The position numbers and the translations under genes are program-made. Source: Delphinus delphis (taxonomy: Eukaryota; Chordata; Mammalia; Artiodactyla; Delphinidae). From it: a stretch of 64,000 nucleotides of DNA. Under the pieces are notes generated by a model. That model was not told the DNA's origin. It searched no databases and saw only the letters and a program-made list of their open reading frames with translations. Below, in pieces: positions 1 through 12,944 of the stretch. The stretch spans positions 66,153,746-66,217,745 of the forward strand of contig NC_082689.1 in assembly GCF_949987515.2 (NCBI RefSeq), written 5' to 3'. The stretch's first letter is position 1. Each line of letters begins with the position of its first letter.

Positions 1-289
1 TCAGAAGAGAGGGAGAGAGACAATCAGTGACCGCACACCATCACAATATCTGACGGCTGAAGGCTCTGCTGGGCAGGGTTGTCAAAGAACAAATACATGA
101 AACATCATACAAAAGCCTGGTATGTCAAAAGGCTTGGGCATGGAGACTCTTCAGAAAAGTGAGGGACAAGTGGATTTAAAGACAGTAGGTCTGGGTTGGA
201 GGAGAAGAAAGTGGGATGTACAGGTGTAGATTAGCATAGAGACTGGTAGTTCTTTCGCCAATATCTTGACTTTTTCTCTGCTAATATTT

Positions 290-715
290 TCAAGCTAGTC
301 ACCCAGCCTCCCTGGCAGTTAAGTGGGGTCATGAAGTGACTAGGTTCTGACCCATGGGTATGAGTAAAAATCATATGTGCAATTTCCGGGTCTTGTTTTT
401 AAGAGGACTGTCTTTCTCCCCACCATTCTTTTCTTACCCCCTACCCACGAGTGAGAATGTGAACATGGTGGCAGGAGACCAAATAGCCAACCTGGAAGTT
501 GTACGTGAAGTATCAAAGGTCAACAAGATAGAAGTAACCTGAGTTCCCACAACCAGGGAGCTGCCATACGGGCAGTGGGCTCCTTATGCTTAGACCCTAT
601 GTTTAGAGATAAACTTTATTTTCTTTAAGCTACATAAGAACCTTAATCATAAGCTATATTCTATAATGTAGCTAAAGCGGCTATTACTTTGTTACATCAG
701 CCAAACTAATACATA
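290..715 (+). mobile_element. possible MLT1-like LTR remnant
   Basis: The end of this stretch (CTATTACTTTGTTACATCAG, CCAAACTAATACAT) resembles the terminal part of MLT1 LTRs. The left part is too diverged to assign. The short open frame at 354-542 inside it is not gene-like. Confidence 0.35.
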
Positions 716-1534
716 GATACTAAAGAAAAGCTATTTAAATATATGCCTCTCTTTAGTATACTATTTTTAAAATACATATTTTGATTCTTACAAAAATATA
801 CAGACCCAGAACTAACCCATCAAAGATCTATAAAGCCAGATGAGAATTAAGGAGGCTTAGCTGGATAATAACATGGTGGAAAATACACGTATGAAAGAAG
901 GGAAATAGGCTACTAGAATTAAAAATATTGATTTGCCAAGAAAAAAGAACTTTTTGAATTCAATTTGAGACATACTCTCTTTTCTGACTGCCACAGTAAC
1001 TTCAGAAATTATTCTCAATGTGGAAAATATGGCAGAAATATATACAGTAAGATGCCTATTAGAAAGGAGACATTTCAGAATACAATAGAAAGACCAGCAC
1101 AAAGAGGAAAGTTCTACCTGACCTTCAAGATCTGTAAGAGTAGGCGAGCATGTTAAATGATCTGAAGAAAATTCCCTACGTGGTAAAGCTGATGTCTCCA
1201 AAGAGCAAAATAAACATTCGAATCCCCTGTGAGAACATTTAATAGCACACCTAGGTAGAAATATCAAATGAGAAGTCAAAATAAGAAGAGGCAAGGAGTA
1301 AATGAGGCTAAGGCAATAGGGAAGCAAGATAAATCCTGTGTGGGTGTGTGTGCGCACGTGTGCACACTTTCAAGCATGCTTAAAGTCAAAATGTGTTGAG
1401 ACTATTTAAAATAGATTGTTTTTCAATGGTACAAACTATTAAGAACAAGAAAAGATAGAGACTTTGATGAGAACATATGTTAAATTCTCTTCAATAAAGA
1501 AATGTTATTATTTTCAACTAAATAAAAACAAAAC
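716..1534. other. CSRNP3 intron, nothing recognised
   Basis: AT-rich unique sequence. The open frames at 857-1357 (minus) and 965-1156 (plus) have no gene-like composition, splice context or known similarity. Confidence 0.6.
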
Positions 1535-1775
1535 AGCTCAAATATCCCCTCATCTGTAAGACCTTCTTGGTCCATACCCCTTTCAACAGAAATATTCTGC
1601 TCTGTGCTGCTTCACACACTTTTCCTTACTTTCACCGACTCATTTTATGCTCTACTGAAAACTGCTTGCATCTTCTTTTCCCATCACTACAACTGGGAGT
1701 TCCTTGAGGGCCAAACCATGTTTTATTTCCTAGTGTCTTCCATTCTTAGCATATTGAATAAAAGAATACTTGAGG
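1535..1775 (+). repeat. L2 3' end
   Basis: The order of segments (CACTACAACTGGGAGTTCCTTGAGGG, then TTCTTAGCATATTGAATAAA) fits the L2 3' end. The open frame at 1604-1894 is an accident of this repeat. Confidence 0.65.
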
Positions 1776-2181
1776 ACAATTTTGCCTGCTGGGAGGAAAG
1801 GGAGATGAAAAGCCAGAAAAGAGCTGGCATCAATGGTATTTCAAAAAAAGGATTGAAGAAGGCAAGCGGAACACAAATAAAAATATTTTGGTAGGACGCC
1901 TGCAGTAAAAGCTGCCAAGAACAGCTGTGGTTGGAAAAGACTCAGCGTAACACCCAGGACTACAATGATCCACAATTGCTTACCAAGGACTGGTATTTGT
2001 TTAGTTTGGCTTCTGATTTCCAGCTTAAGATGTATCATAATGGGACCATACCCTTCCGTTCTTTCAAACATTGGGGAAATAAAGTAAGAAAACTGAGGTT
2101 ACTATATAGTGGTCATTGCTCTCCTAAAAGTGTAAGTTTGAAGAAAAGCAGACCAGAAAGAGGTCAGCTAAAGAACTGATC

Positions 2182-2330
2182 ATTATATATATTATACTAT
2201 ATATATAATATATATATAATTATATATAATACAATTATAATTATATAATATAATCATTATATATCATTATATATGAATCATTTTATATATATATATATGT
2301 ATATATATACATATATATCACATACACACA
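2182..2330. repeat. AT-rich low-complexity / (TA)n
   Basis: Nearly pure A/T with TATATA and ATTATA units, ending in a short CACATACACACA stretch. Confidence 0.95.
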
Positions 2331-2641
2331 TGAAGAGAAGATAAAATTAAGGGATGGTAAACAAAGCTTGAGGCCATTTAAGCCATAGGCAACATTGACA
2401 TTTTGTTGTAGAAAAGGAATTATAATGTAATATCCTTCAGGTAAACTCCTTCTATGAAAATATGTGAGCATTCACTGAATGAAAAAGCACCTTACAAATA
2501 CCAAACGTAAGATATCAGCCACCACATTTATGGGATACCAATACTATCCACTGTGAGCATATATCACAGAATATAATGGAAAATGAGTCACAATATATCA
2601 AGGGTGTGCTTGCAGTATTTTGCAAATTCTATAGCAATATT

Positions 2642-2880
2642 ATTATTATTATTTTATTTTTATTTTTATTTTTTTGCGATACGCGGGCCTCTCACTGCTG
2701 TGGCCTCTCCCGTTGTGGAGCACAGGCTCCGGACGCACAGGCTCAGCGGCCATGGCTCACGGGCCCAGCCGCTCCGCGGCATATGGGATCTTCCCAGACC
2801 GGGGCACGAACCCATGTCCCGAACCCGTGTCCCCTGCATCGGCAGGCGGACTCTCAACCACTGCGCCACCAGGGAAACCC
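2642..2880 (-). repeat. CHR-2 type tRNA-derived SINE
   Basis: This near-complete cetacean SINE runs on the minus strand, from the A-rich tail (T-rich and TTA repeats at left) to the tRNA-like head ending GGTTTCCCTGG at right. It is flanked by a perfect 14-bp duplication TCTATAGCAATATT (2628-2641 and 2881-2894). Confidence 0.95.
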
Positions 2881-2894
2881 TCTATAGCAATATT

Positions 2895-3983
2895 TAAATA
2901 AAAGTCTTTTCTGCTTTATTATCCTTCTAAATAATTCTTAAACATTTATGTAGTATTGATTTGAACAGAGTAATCTATTTGGAAGCTACAGAGGCAACTA
3001 TGCGATACTAATAAGTGCTGAATGGTCTACCTTATCAACCCCATTGGACATACCCTTATTTCTGAATAAATCATATTTGAGGATCTAGAATAATGTTTTT
3101 TCAATGTTTTCAACACTGAGGATCCCTTTTAATATCAATATTACCATTCCCCACATTATCTTTTAATTGCGAAATACACACCAAAAAAGCCACTTTGTAC
3201 TTGTAATCAGTTTAAGTGAATACATTTCATTCAACTACAACAGCATAGATTTCAAAAAAAAACAAAGAAAATTAAAAATATTTATTAACTTTACAAGGTT
3301 TCATTCTTTTTTTCTTTTTTTGAACAGTAGATGACCAGATACCTTAGATAATTTTTAGAAGGTTATAAGCTCTGGCTGGATCAAATTGATCAAAAAGAAA
3401 AACTAAAAATTTAAAGTGCTTATATGCTTTATCCAATAACATTTATAGAAAATGATGTATCAAGTAATTATTAACTAAATACAAAGCTGCTTTAATTCTA
3501 CTTTTTAAAAATTTTGCAATTAAATATTTTTGCTTAGGTGATATATAAAATCTCTAAAAATAAGAGAAGAAAAAAGGTTGCATTTCCTGTGGGTGCCCAC
3601 TTCAGATACATGCCCTTCATCTGAGAATTTTTCTTTGATTTCCAAGCCTTGCTCTTATTAAGCATCTACTCCTCCAACCAGAGTAGTAAGTTTAGTCTTA
3701 TTAATAATCAAATGAATGACTTCACTAGTAAGTTTAAAAGAATTCTTTAAATTCTTTTTCCTTGTAACTTCTAAGTCCTTCTGACTTAGGTGGTTGTATA
3801 AGCAATTCAGTAACTTCATCAGATTGAGCGAGTAGAGAAACAGCACAGGTCAAAATTACCTACACCAGCATATTTGCCAGTGAATAAACTCTAGGATACA
3901 AGGCAAGCATTTCTGAGCCTCCAACTCTCCTCTTTTTGATAATGCTTTACATTGTGTGTACAGAACTTTATAACTGATTTGTA
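2895..3983. other. CSRNP3 intron, nothing recognised
   Basis: AT-rich unique or highly decayed sequence between a SINE and an L1. It holds short A and T runs only. Confidence 0.6.
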
Positions 3984-6567
3984 AAAAAACTTATTGGGGT
4001 AGAGTTGCTTCACAGTGTTGTGCTACTTTCTACTGTACAGCAAAGTGAATCAGCCACATGTATACACATATCCTCTCCCTTCTGGATTCCATCTAGGTCA
4101 CCACAGAGTATTGAGTAGAGTTCCCGTGCTATACAGCAGGCTCTCACTAGTTATCTATTCCATACATAGCATTGTATACATGTCAATCTCAATCTCCCAA
4201 TTCATCTCACGCCCCCTTCTCCCCCTTGGTGTCCATACGTTTGTTCTCTACATCTGTGTCTCTGTTTCTGCTTTGCAAGAAAGCAGGAATAGAGAAAGGT
4301 TCATCTGCACCATTTTTCTAGATTTCACATATATGCATTAATATATGATATTTGTTTTTCTCTTTATGACTTACTTCACTCTGTATGAGAGTCTCTAGGC
4401 CCATCTGTGTCTCTACAAATGACCCAATTTCGTTCCTTTTAATGGCTGAGTAATATTCCACTGTGTATATGTACCACATCTTCTTTATCCATTCCTCTGT
4501 TGATGGACATTTAGGTTGCTTCCATATCCTGGCTTTTGTAAATAGTGCTGCAGTGAACACTGGGGTGTATGAGTCTTTTTGAATTATGGTTTTCTCAGGG
4601 TATATGCCCAGTAGTGGGATTGCTGGGTCATATTGTATTTCTATTTTTAGTTTTTTAAGGAAATTCCATACTGTTCTCCATAGTGGCTGTATCAACTTAC
4701 ATTCCCACCAACAGGGCAAGAGGGTTCCCTTTTCTCCACACCTTCTCCAGCATTTACTGTTTGTAGACTTTTTGATGATGGCCCTTCTGACTGGTGTAAG
4801 GAGATACCTCATAGTAGTTTTGATTTGCATTTCTCTAATAATTAGTGGTGTTGAGCATCTTTTCATGTGCCTCTTGGCCATCTGTATGTCTTCCTTGGAG
4901 AAATGTCTATTTAGGTATTCTGTCAATTTTTCGATTGGGTTGTTTATTTGATATTGAGCTGCATGATCTGTTTGTATATTTTGGAGATTAATCCCTTGTC
5001 AGTTGCTTTGTTTGCAAATATTTTCTCCCATTCTGAGGGTTGTCTTTTCGTCTTGTCTATGGTTTCCTTTGCTGTGCAAAAGCTTTTAAGTTTAATTAGG
5101 TCCCATTTGTTTATTTTTCTTTTTATTTTCATTACTCTGGGACGTGGGTCAAAAAAGATCTTGCTGTGATTTATGTCAAAGAGTGTTCTTCCTATGTTTT
5201 CCTCTAAGAGTTTTATACTGTCCGGTCTTAAATTTAGGTCTTTAATCCACTCTGAGTTTATTTTCATGTATGGAGTTAGGGAGTGTTCTAATTTCATTCT
5301 TTTACATGTAGCTGTTCAGTTTTCCCAGCACCACTTATTGAAGAGACTGTCTTTTCTCCATTGTATATTCTTGCCTCCTTTGTCATAGATTAGGTGACCA
5401 TATGTGTGTGGGTTTATCTCTGGGCTTTTATCTTGTTCCATTGAACTATATTTCCGTTTTTGTGCCAGTACCGTACTGTCTTGGCTACTGCAGCTTTGTA
5501 GTATAGTCTGAAGTCAGGGAGCCTGATTCCTCCAGCTCTATTTTTCTGTCTCAAGATTGCTTTGGCTATTCAGGGTCTTTTGTGTTTCCATACAAATTAA
5601 GACATTTTTCTTCTTCTAATTCTGTGAAAAATGCCATGGTAATTTTATAGGGATTGCACTGAATCTGTAGATTACTTTGGGTAGTATAGTCATTTTCAAA
5701 ATATTGATTCTTCCAATCCAAGAACATGGTATATCTCTCCATCTGTTGTGTCATCTTTGATTTCTTTCATCAGTATCTTATAGTTTTCTCAGTACAGGTC
5801 TTTTGCCTCCTTAGGTAGGTTTATTCCTAGGTATTTTATTCTTTTTGTTGCAATGGTAAATGGGATTGTTTCCTTAGTTTCTCTTTCTGATCTTTCGTTG
5901 TTAGTGTATAGGAATGCAAGAGATTTCTGTGCATTAATTTAGTATCCTGAAACTTTACCAAATTCATTGATTAACTTTAGTAGTTTTCTGGTGGCATCTT
6001 TAGGATTTTCTATGTATAGTATCATGTCATCTGCAAACAGTGACAGTTTTACTTCTTTTCCAATTTAGATCCCTTTTATTTATTTCTCTTCTCTAACTGC
6101 CATGGCTAGGACTTCCAAAACTATGTTGAATAATAGCGGTGAGAGTGGACATCCTTGTCTTGTGCCTGATCTTAGAGGAAATGCTTTCAGTTTTTCACCA
6201 TTGAGAATGATGTTTGCTGTGGGTTTGTCATATATGGCCTTTATTATGTTGAGGTAGGTTCCCTCTATGCCTACTTTCTGGAGAGTTTTTATCATAAATC
6301 GGTGTTGAATTTTGTCAAAAGCTTTTTCTGCATCTATTGAGATGATCATATGAGTTTTTTTTTGTTTTGTTTTGCGGTACACAGGCCTCTCACCGTTGTG
6401 GCCTCTCCTGTCGTGGAGCACAGGCTCCAGATGCGCAGGCTCAGCAGCCATGGCCTAGCCGCTCCGCGGCATGTGGGATCTTCCCGGACCAGGACACGAA
6501 CCCGTGTCCCTGGCATCAGCAGGCGGACTCTCAAACACAGCACCACCAGGGAAGCCCGATCATATGG
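3984..6567 (-). mobile_element. L1 retrotransposon 3' fragment with decayed ORF2
   Basis: This is a 5'-truncated L1 on the minus strand, interrupted by a SINE at 6353-6557. The 3'UTR is at the left (ACTGTACAGCAAAGTGAATC). ORF2 remnants run rightwards: C-terminal domain at 4326-5297, then reverse transcriptase segments with an FADD catalytic motif encoded at 6026-6037 and the [10 protein letters not shown] and [11 protein letters not shown] motifs at 6080-6340. Stops and frameshifts break it into at least three frames, so it cannot move by itself. The outer boundaries are approximate; no clear target duplication was found. Confidence 0.93.
6353..6557 (-). repeat. CHR-2 type SINE inserted at the edge of an L1
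   Basis: This is a full SINE on the minus strand with a T-rich left end and the head at right. The target duplication GATCATATG occurs at 6344-6352 and 6558-6566, inside L1 ORF2 sequence, so the SINE is younger than the L1. About 20 bases between the box-like CAGCAGCCATGG segment and the GCCTAGCCGC segment differ from other copies. Confidence 0.95.
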
Positions 6568-9099
6568 CTTTAAAAAGATAAGTTCTCTCATTGTTTTTGA
6601 CACTTTCTTGATTTTGCCAGCAGCTATGAGGTACACTATAGGGGGAAAATCACATGTGGCCCCAACCAACTAACTCACCAAGAAGCAGTCTTTACTCCCT
6701 AGGCTCACTCCTAATGTAATGAAATATTTTGTGGTAGCAAAAAGGGTCAGTTGTAATCTTCAGATTGTGTGAATCTGACTTGAAAGGAGTTTAGGTAAGT
6801 AGAAAAAAAATACCTCGTAATTTTTCACTTCACAACTCAGTAAGTGGAAAATTAGGACACAGAAGAGGGGATTTTCCTACAATCCCTCATCTACTCTGCA
6901 TTCTTTTAGGAATAATTTTAGGTAAAATTATAAATTAGAAGAGCTTCGGCTCTAGTTCTCTTTTTGTTGCTCTTTTGCTTGATTTCATTGGAGCTCTTCT
7001 TTAATTCATATATGTAGAACACTACTGGGCCCCCACAAACCTTCTCTTAGAAACCAAGTCACTCACTATGCTGGCTGTGATTGACAGCTTTATGGCTTTA
7101 AAGCCCTGATATTAACCATCCCCAAAGAAAGAATGTGAAGGGTGGGTCTAAATGAAAAGGAATGTGTTCCTAACATATTACGGCACTTTTGAACAGCCTC
7201 CCAAACTCATACCACATAAATAACAACATTCATAAGGATAATCCACCATACACTGGATACTTCTTTTTCCACCTCTAATACATTACCAAATCATTCTTTA
7301 AGCCCAACTCAAAATTTGGGTCTCCTAATAAACCTTTTATAATTAACCTCAGAGCATTTCCCATCCCTGTGAAGGCTATTATTTCTAGCACTCCATAATC
7401 CTTCCACATATATAATTTTCTCTGCATGGGCTGTACACAGGGCAAAGAGGTGAATGGATAGCAAACATGTCCTGATGCTGGCTTCACAATTATATGAAAT
7501 GGTGTAATCTGTGTAAATGTCAATTTATTTAGTTCTTGGTTCATACTGTCTTTCTGCTGCTATTGCCCCTAAATAACAAAGGTGCCTAACTTTGTGAATT
7601 TCAGAGTCCAATTAAATGAAAGAACTGTTTGGGTGTTGTTAGTAAATATTCGCTAACACTGATGACAATGAGAGCTATGTTAATAAGATAACACACTTCA
7701 ATTTCCAAGAGGGGGAAAAAGACACTCTTAGTTTTTCAAGCATCTGCTTAAAGATAGCATAGCAAATGACCTATCACAACTGTGCTGAAAACTCACAGAT
7801 GGAACATTTTTGTTGGTATATCATACGTGACTATGATCTGTGTACAAAGATCATTGAGCACCACACACTTTGAACTCTGTTTTTCTGTTGCTGTGGAACA
7901 TTTTCATTTATTTGTCCTCTAGCCCATTTCTGTAGAATTGGAGAATAGACAGTGTAGCTATATGATCAGAATTGGGGGTAGCCTGTGTCAGCGGAGGAGA
8001 AGGAAGCTGATGCAGTTGTCAGTCTGGAATTGTGCCTGATATTCACACTCAAATTCTAACTGAGCTAACTGACCACAAATCAGACAAAAGCTTACAGCAT
8101 AAAAAGACCTGAAATGGTTGAGAAACATAAGAGAAAAGCCGGATTATTTTTTTTAATATTTAAATATCTATAAATTATTGCCCAGATTATTTTTTCATTT
8201 TAGTGTAATGAGTGGCTTTCCCCTCTATTTCTTACAGTTTTAAGAATTTGTAATGAGTCAATATTTATGAAAATTAACAAAATACCATTTTCTCAGTTAA
8301 GAAACACTAAAATTTTATACTCAGGGCATTCAAAAGGATAAAGGAAAAGTGCAAAATAATTTTTAAATGCACAAAAAACTGCTGGGTTTAACAATAATCA
8401 TAGAGCTAACCAAGTAGTTAACAACTGGCTCTCCATAAAAATACATTTATTTATATAAAGAATGCATAGCCCATGATTTACAAATAATAAAATATAAATA
8501 TTCTTTATTGTAATTCTATTTAATCAATTGATTCTCACAGAATCAATTATTAAAAGACTTTTGTCTAATTTTTGTATCTATCACCAACTTCTGGTTGCAA
8601 TTGATAGATGAGTGTAGTTAGATATGAATACTGATTGATATTTTCATTTAAGTAAATGGGTAAAAGGAAAATGAAATATCAAAAACATGTTGAAACTTCA
8701 CTCATTCATCAATGACATGAATGACTTCTCTCCTAAGTAGAATAATAATTTTTGATGACTAGAAGAATATTCACGTTTTTGTGCTATTCACAATGTAAAA
8801 GGTACAGAAATGATATAATTTTAATTTGCATTTTTCACATTTTTTCCATCGCTCTTCCATTGCACAATCTACAAAACAATAAATGGATAGCCCTGATGTG
8901 TGGTATTTGCCAATTTCTGTGGAGTAAATAACTCCACCACGGCTGGCAAGTAAATATAATTTTATTTCAATATAATATTTATGGGAATAACTCAAAGTAC
9001 AAAATAAACATACAAGCAAAAGCAAAACAGCTCTTATGATAACCATCAAAACAGTGTAAAACAGTAGTGTTAGAATTTCACTGTTTTGATGATTATGGT
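6568..9099. other. CSRNP3 intron, nothing recognised
   Basis: AT-rich sequence without identifiable repeats or exons. Small open frames (7275-7544, 8771-9049 minus) look random. Confidence 0.6.
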
Positions 9100-9603
9100 G
9101 ACATTTTTAAGATTATTTAAAAATCAAAATGGAGTAACTATGATTCAGGCATCCAAAATGGAGCCGGGTTACCATTGTAGATGTGGTTTCAGACCCATTC
9201 CTGCATCACTGAGAACTTGAATTTTCTCTAAACTGTATCAAACTGAAGGACACCACCAGCCATTTTCAAAACAATATCTGCTAGCAGCTGCTAGCTGCAA
9301 CCTTGTAGTTTCAAAGTCCCACTTCCACCTTTGCAACTATGTAATCATTTCAGACCCCAAACAAATCCTTGCTTAACAAGCACCCTTAGTTCTTGCCAGC
9401 TCCAGTCCTAATTACTGACAAACAACTATGGAACCTTGTAGTTTTTTTGCCGTTGTAAGCCTTCCCCATTTTGTAGTCCTAGCAAACACAATTCAAGTGC
9501 TTCTTAAATCTGTTGTCTCCCAGGCTGCAGTCTTAACAAACCCCAAATAAATTCCTCTTTATTTCAATCAGGTCTCCGTTTCTGAAAATTTGGTTACCAT
9601 TAC
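9100..9603 (+). mobile_element. solitary LTR-like element of an endogenous retrovirus
   Basis: The architecture is LTR-like: a unique stretch with repeated CCTTGTAGT-type segments, a polyadenylation signal AATAAA at 9546-9551, then a short pyrimidine-rich region ending near ACCATTACA. No internal viral genes adjoin it. The family and exact ends are not determined. Confidence 0.5.
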
Positions 9604-10164
9604 AAGCAATATTTTCACCCATATGTCCTCAAAACTTTGGACAAATGAATGCAGCTTATATAATACTCTGACATATACTCCTTTACACATGCATAGTTCT
9701 ATTATTCAAGAATTCTAAGGTAATTGATTTTGCTACTCTATACAAAACACAAATTTGAAAATTGGAGAACTAAATGATTACCAAGAATAACCACAAAAAT
9801 AATATTTAAAAAATCTTTGCATGTGGCAAATTTGTATTTAATATTTTGGCAAGCATCTTGTGGTTTTTTAAGTATTACACAGACAATATAAAGGTAGTCT
9901 TTATTAAAAGCAAGGGCATATATGATAAATTATAAATGTTTTTACTTTTTAGGCAATACTAATAAAAGCTGTACAATGAAGACTTTCTTGAATTAATGAT
10001 TTTATTTTATACTTAGAAAATTAAATCACACCCACATAGATTTCTGCAAGGGTTAAATTCAAGCCTAGATTAAGAAGCAAATCAGAGAAGAAAAAGATTT
10101 CATTGAGCAGGTCCTTTGAGGCTTCCATAGAAAGGGAAAGGTGCATGGTTAAGAGTGGAGGCAC

Positions 10165-10590
10165 TGGAAGGAAGCTGGCCAGGGTTTGAATGTGGTTCTG
10201 CCACTTATTAAAAACAGGACCCTGAGGGCTTCCCTGGTGGCGCAGTGGTTGAGAGTCTGCCTGCCGATGCAGGGGACATGGGTTCGTGCCCCGGTCCCAG
10301 AAGATCCCACATGCCGTGGAGCGGCTGGGCCCGTGAGCCATGGCCACTGAGCCTGTGCGTCCGGAGCCTGTGCTCCGCAACGGGAGAGGCCACAACAGTG
10401 AGAGGCCCGTGTACCGCAAAAAAAAAAACAAAAAACAAAAAAAAACAAACAAAAAAGAAAAAAACAGGACCCTGAAAAAAGTCACTAACCTTCTCTGAGT
10501 TCCAGTTCCTTCATGTGAAAAATTAGGATTAAAAGTAATAGGCATTAACTGTATAAATGCATGTAAAGTATAGCAGTAAACATCATTTTT
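10165..10590 (+). repeat. MIR, split by a SINE
   Basis: GGTTTGAATGTGGTTCTGCCACTTATTA (to 10225) continues after the SINE as GTCACTAACCTTCTCTGAGTTCCAG (from 10476). This is the central MIR sequence in correct order. Confidence 0.8.
10226..10459 (+). repeat. CHR-2 type SINE inserted in a MIR
   Basis: This is a complete plus-strand copy starting GGGCTTCCCTGGTGGCGCAG, with the A-box-like and B-box-like segments of a tRNA promoter and a long A/AAAC tail. The perfect 16-bp duplication is AAAAACAGGACCCTGA (10210-10225 and 10460-10475). It splits an older MIR. Confidence 0.96.
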
Positions 10591-11754
10591 TTTAATCTCG
10601 CATTTCTTTTACCATTTGAAAGGAAACCCACCCTTCTTGCCAGGTTGCAATGGACTCTGCCTCTTAACTGGAAACTTTAAGAGATGCTAACTGGAACAGT
10701 AGCAATTGGTTTTTTAATACACATTCTTACTTATTACTTGTTTGCTGTCTGTGCTTTGGGCCTGAGCCAAGCACACGCCTCTACCCTATGATGCTTTTCC
10801 TGCTTACTACCCTTTTCTTTTCCTAATCCCATATTCTGAGTATATAAGTATACATTTTCAGTGCAATCGACTCCATTATCTTCTTTCTCCCTCCCTTCCT
10901 CTCCCCTCCTTCCTTCCCTCTCTGACTTTTAAGCCTCAAGTTACTATCCATTTCTTCTAGTAAATTGTCCTTGATAAATGTTATAGAAAATTTTCCAGAA
11001 ATACCTGTGCCAACACTTATTTCTCTGTCCTGGTACTTACACAAAAGTCACACTCTCTTGATGTTCTGATGGTATCTAGAATTCAGGAGAATAAGTCCAA
11101 AAGACATCAAACACCTGCTGTGACTATTTCCCGTAAATCCTATCCTAGAGTGCACTCATAAAAGCTCTCACGTTTCCATTAAGATGGTCTACAAGAGAGC
11201 TCTGCAAATGGCTGATGCTAATGAGATCATAGATATTTTTAAAGCCTGATGTGGTCAATCAAAGGGGAGGCAGCTGACAAGACACCCTCTTCTCTGAAGC
11301 TCTGAAGCACTTCCTGCGGGGAAGTGGGCCTGGCTGGGAGGTGCCACAATGCCCAGCCTTACACCCTCAGTCATAACAACGTCAGCAACTCTTCTTCCCT
11401 GTTCCTTTTACTCTAAAAAGAAAATGTCATTCAGAAAAAGACTAAGTGCTTCAGCTTCAGAAAAACCTAAGAGGACAAAATTCTGACTATCTGCTATGCA
11501 ATTTAAACACAAAGGAAAGAGTTAGTCAGCCAATACAGCTTATTTACTTTGAACCCAACCCATGTAATATTTACTGAGTGTCTCTCATTTGAAATGGAAT
11601 CTATGTGCTATTTTATTAATTAACAGTAGATTATACTATATTTCCTAAACAGTTAGGAGATGTTTTCAGAAGTCTGAGAAGTGATGCTCGAATGAGAAAG
11701 ACTGTTAATGCTGTTTTCAACAATAATTATGGGAAACAATATGATATAACAATA

Positions 11755-11985
11755 CAGAAGTACAGGTTCCAGAGTCACACTGATATAAAGACTAAAAGCT
11801 GGCCCCACTACATATTAGCTTTGTGATTCTGGGCAGCTACTTAAAATCAGCATCAGATGCTTCATAGGTTATGCTAATTAAGATAACATACATAAAATGT
11901 AAGTGCAGTCCCTCGCACTGAGTGTTTAATGAAAGTTCAATAAATGGCAGCTAGTACTGCTATGACTATTATTCTGAACCCTTAT
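11755..11985 (+). repeat. MIR
   Basis: Diverged MIR landmarks: GTTCCAGAGTCACACTGATA, GCTTTGTGATTCTGGGCAGC, and AAAGTTCAATAAATGGCAGC near the 3' end. Confidence 0.75.
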
Positions 11986-12439
11986 GACTTTTTAGGACTA
12001 ATGCCAGCAAGAGTGGAGAATATACTTTGGAAATTCTTACTTCCATAGCTGTTGTGTTGAATCTCATGATATCCTCTGAATAATGTTCCAATGCCTAGGC
12101 CAGGAGTAGCAAACAGGTAGTTAGTAAATTGAATACAACCTCAAGAAGAATTTCATTGGATTAGACAGGGTTTATTGTTATTATTGTTACCATTAAGTCT
12201 AATTCCTTTTAGGGAGGTATACTCTAGATCCGCCATACCTTCATGTCATACACCTGGATGCTTTCTCACAGTTCTATAACTTGCCTGGTTCTGAAGATAT
12301 TTGGATTTGCATCTCTAATCTATATCTTTTCCAGACTTCTCTCCCAGCCTACCAAAACCACAGCTATCATGTGTCTCCTTCCCTCTGGAGAGTTATTCTC
12401 TGCATAGGTAGTTTTCCAAAATAACTGTTAATAAAATTT

Positions 12440-12650
12440 GTGTTGTCCCTCATTGGAACCATTATCATCATCATAGCTAACACTTCTTGGGCACTTACTA
12501 AATATGAAGTACAATGTAAAGCATTTTGCCTATATCGCCCATTTAAGCCACCATTAAACTTATAATGTAGATACTATTTTTTATTGGTATTTATAGATGA
12601 GGAAACTAAGCATCAGAGATACTACCTTACTTGCCCCTGAGTAGACAATC
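12440..12650 (-). repeat. MIR
   Basis: Reverse-complement MIR: CACTTCTTGGGCACTTACTA, then ATAGATGAGGAAACTAAGCA. Confidence 0.75.
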
Positions 12651-12733
12651 TTTGATGAGAATATAAGCAATTTGAGTATAGACATTACATTTTTAACTAC
12701 TAGATAGACTACATAGGCCACCTATATGTGGAA

Positions 12734-12930
12734 TTTTTTTTTTTTTTTTTTTTTGCGGTACGTGGGCCTCTCACTGCCATGGCCTCTCCCGTTGCGGAGC
12801 ACAGGCTCCGCGCCCATGGCTCACAGGCCCAGCCGCTCCGTGGCACGTGGGATCTTCCCGGACCGGGGCACGAACCCGTGTCCCCTGCATTGGCAGGCGG
12901 ACTCTCAACCACTGCGCCACCAGGGAAGCC
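12734..12930 (-). repeat. CHR-2 type SINE with internal deletion
   Basis: This minus-strand SINE has a run of about 20 T at its left. It lacks about 15 bases in the body (CTCCG joins directly to CGCCCATGG). A short TGTGGA duplication flanks it at about 12727 and 12932. Confidence 0.93.
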
Positions 12931-12944
12931 CTGTGGATTTCAAT

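Noticed and set aside
2182..2330. Replication origin or matrix attachment region from extreme AT content
   Set aside because: Composition alone is not evidence; it is ordinary low-complexity sequence.
2576..2901. Recurring open frames with peptides such as GLSLLWPLPLRSTGSG or [17 protein letters not shown]
   Set aside because: They recur at each SINE copy in several frames and are translations of the repeat, not genes.
4318..4926. 202-codon minus-strand frame
   Set aside because: It is the C-terminal part of L1 ORF2 in a truncated, frame-broken element, not a host gene.
10226..10459. tRNA gene, from the A-box and B-box-like segments
   Set aside because: The tRNA-like part is the head of a SINE and does not form a normal tRNA with an intact acceptor stem.
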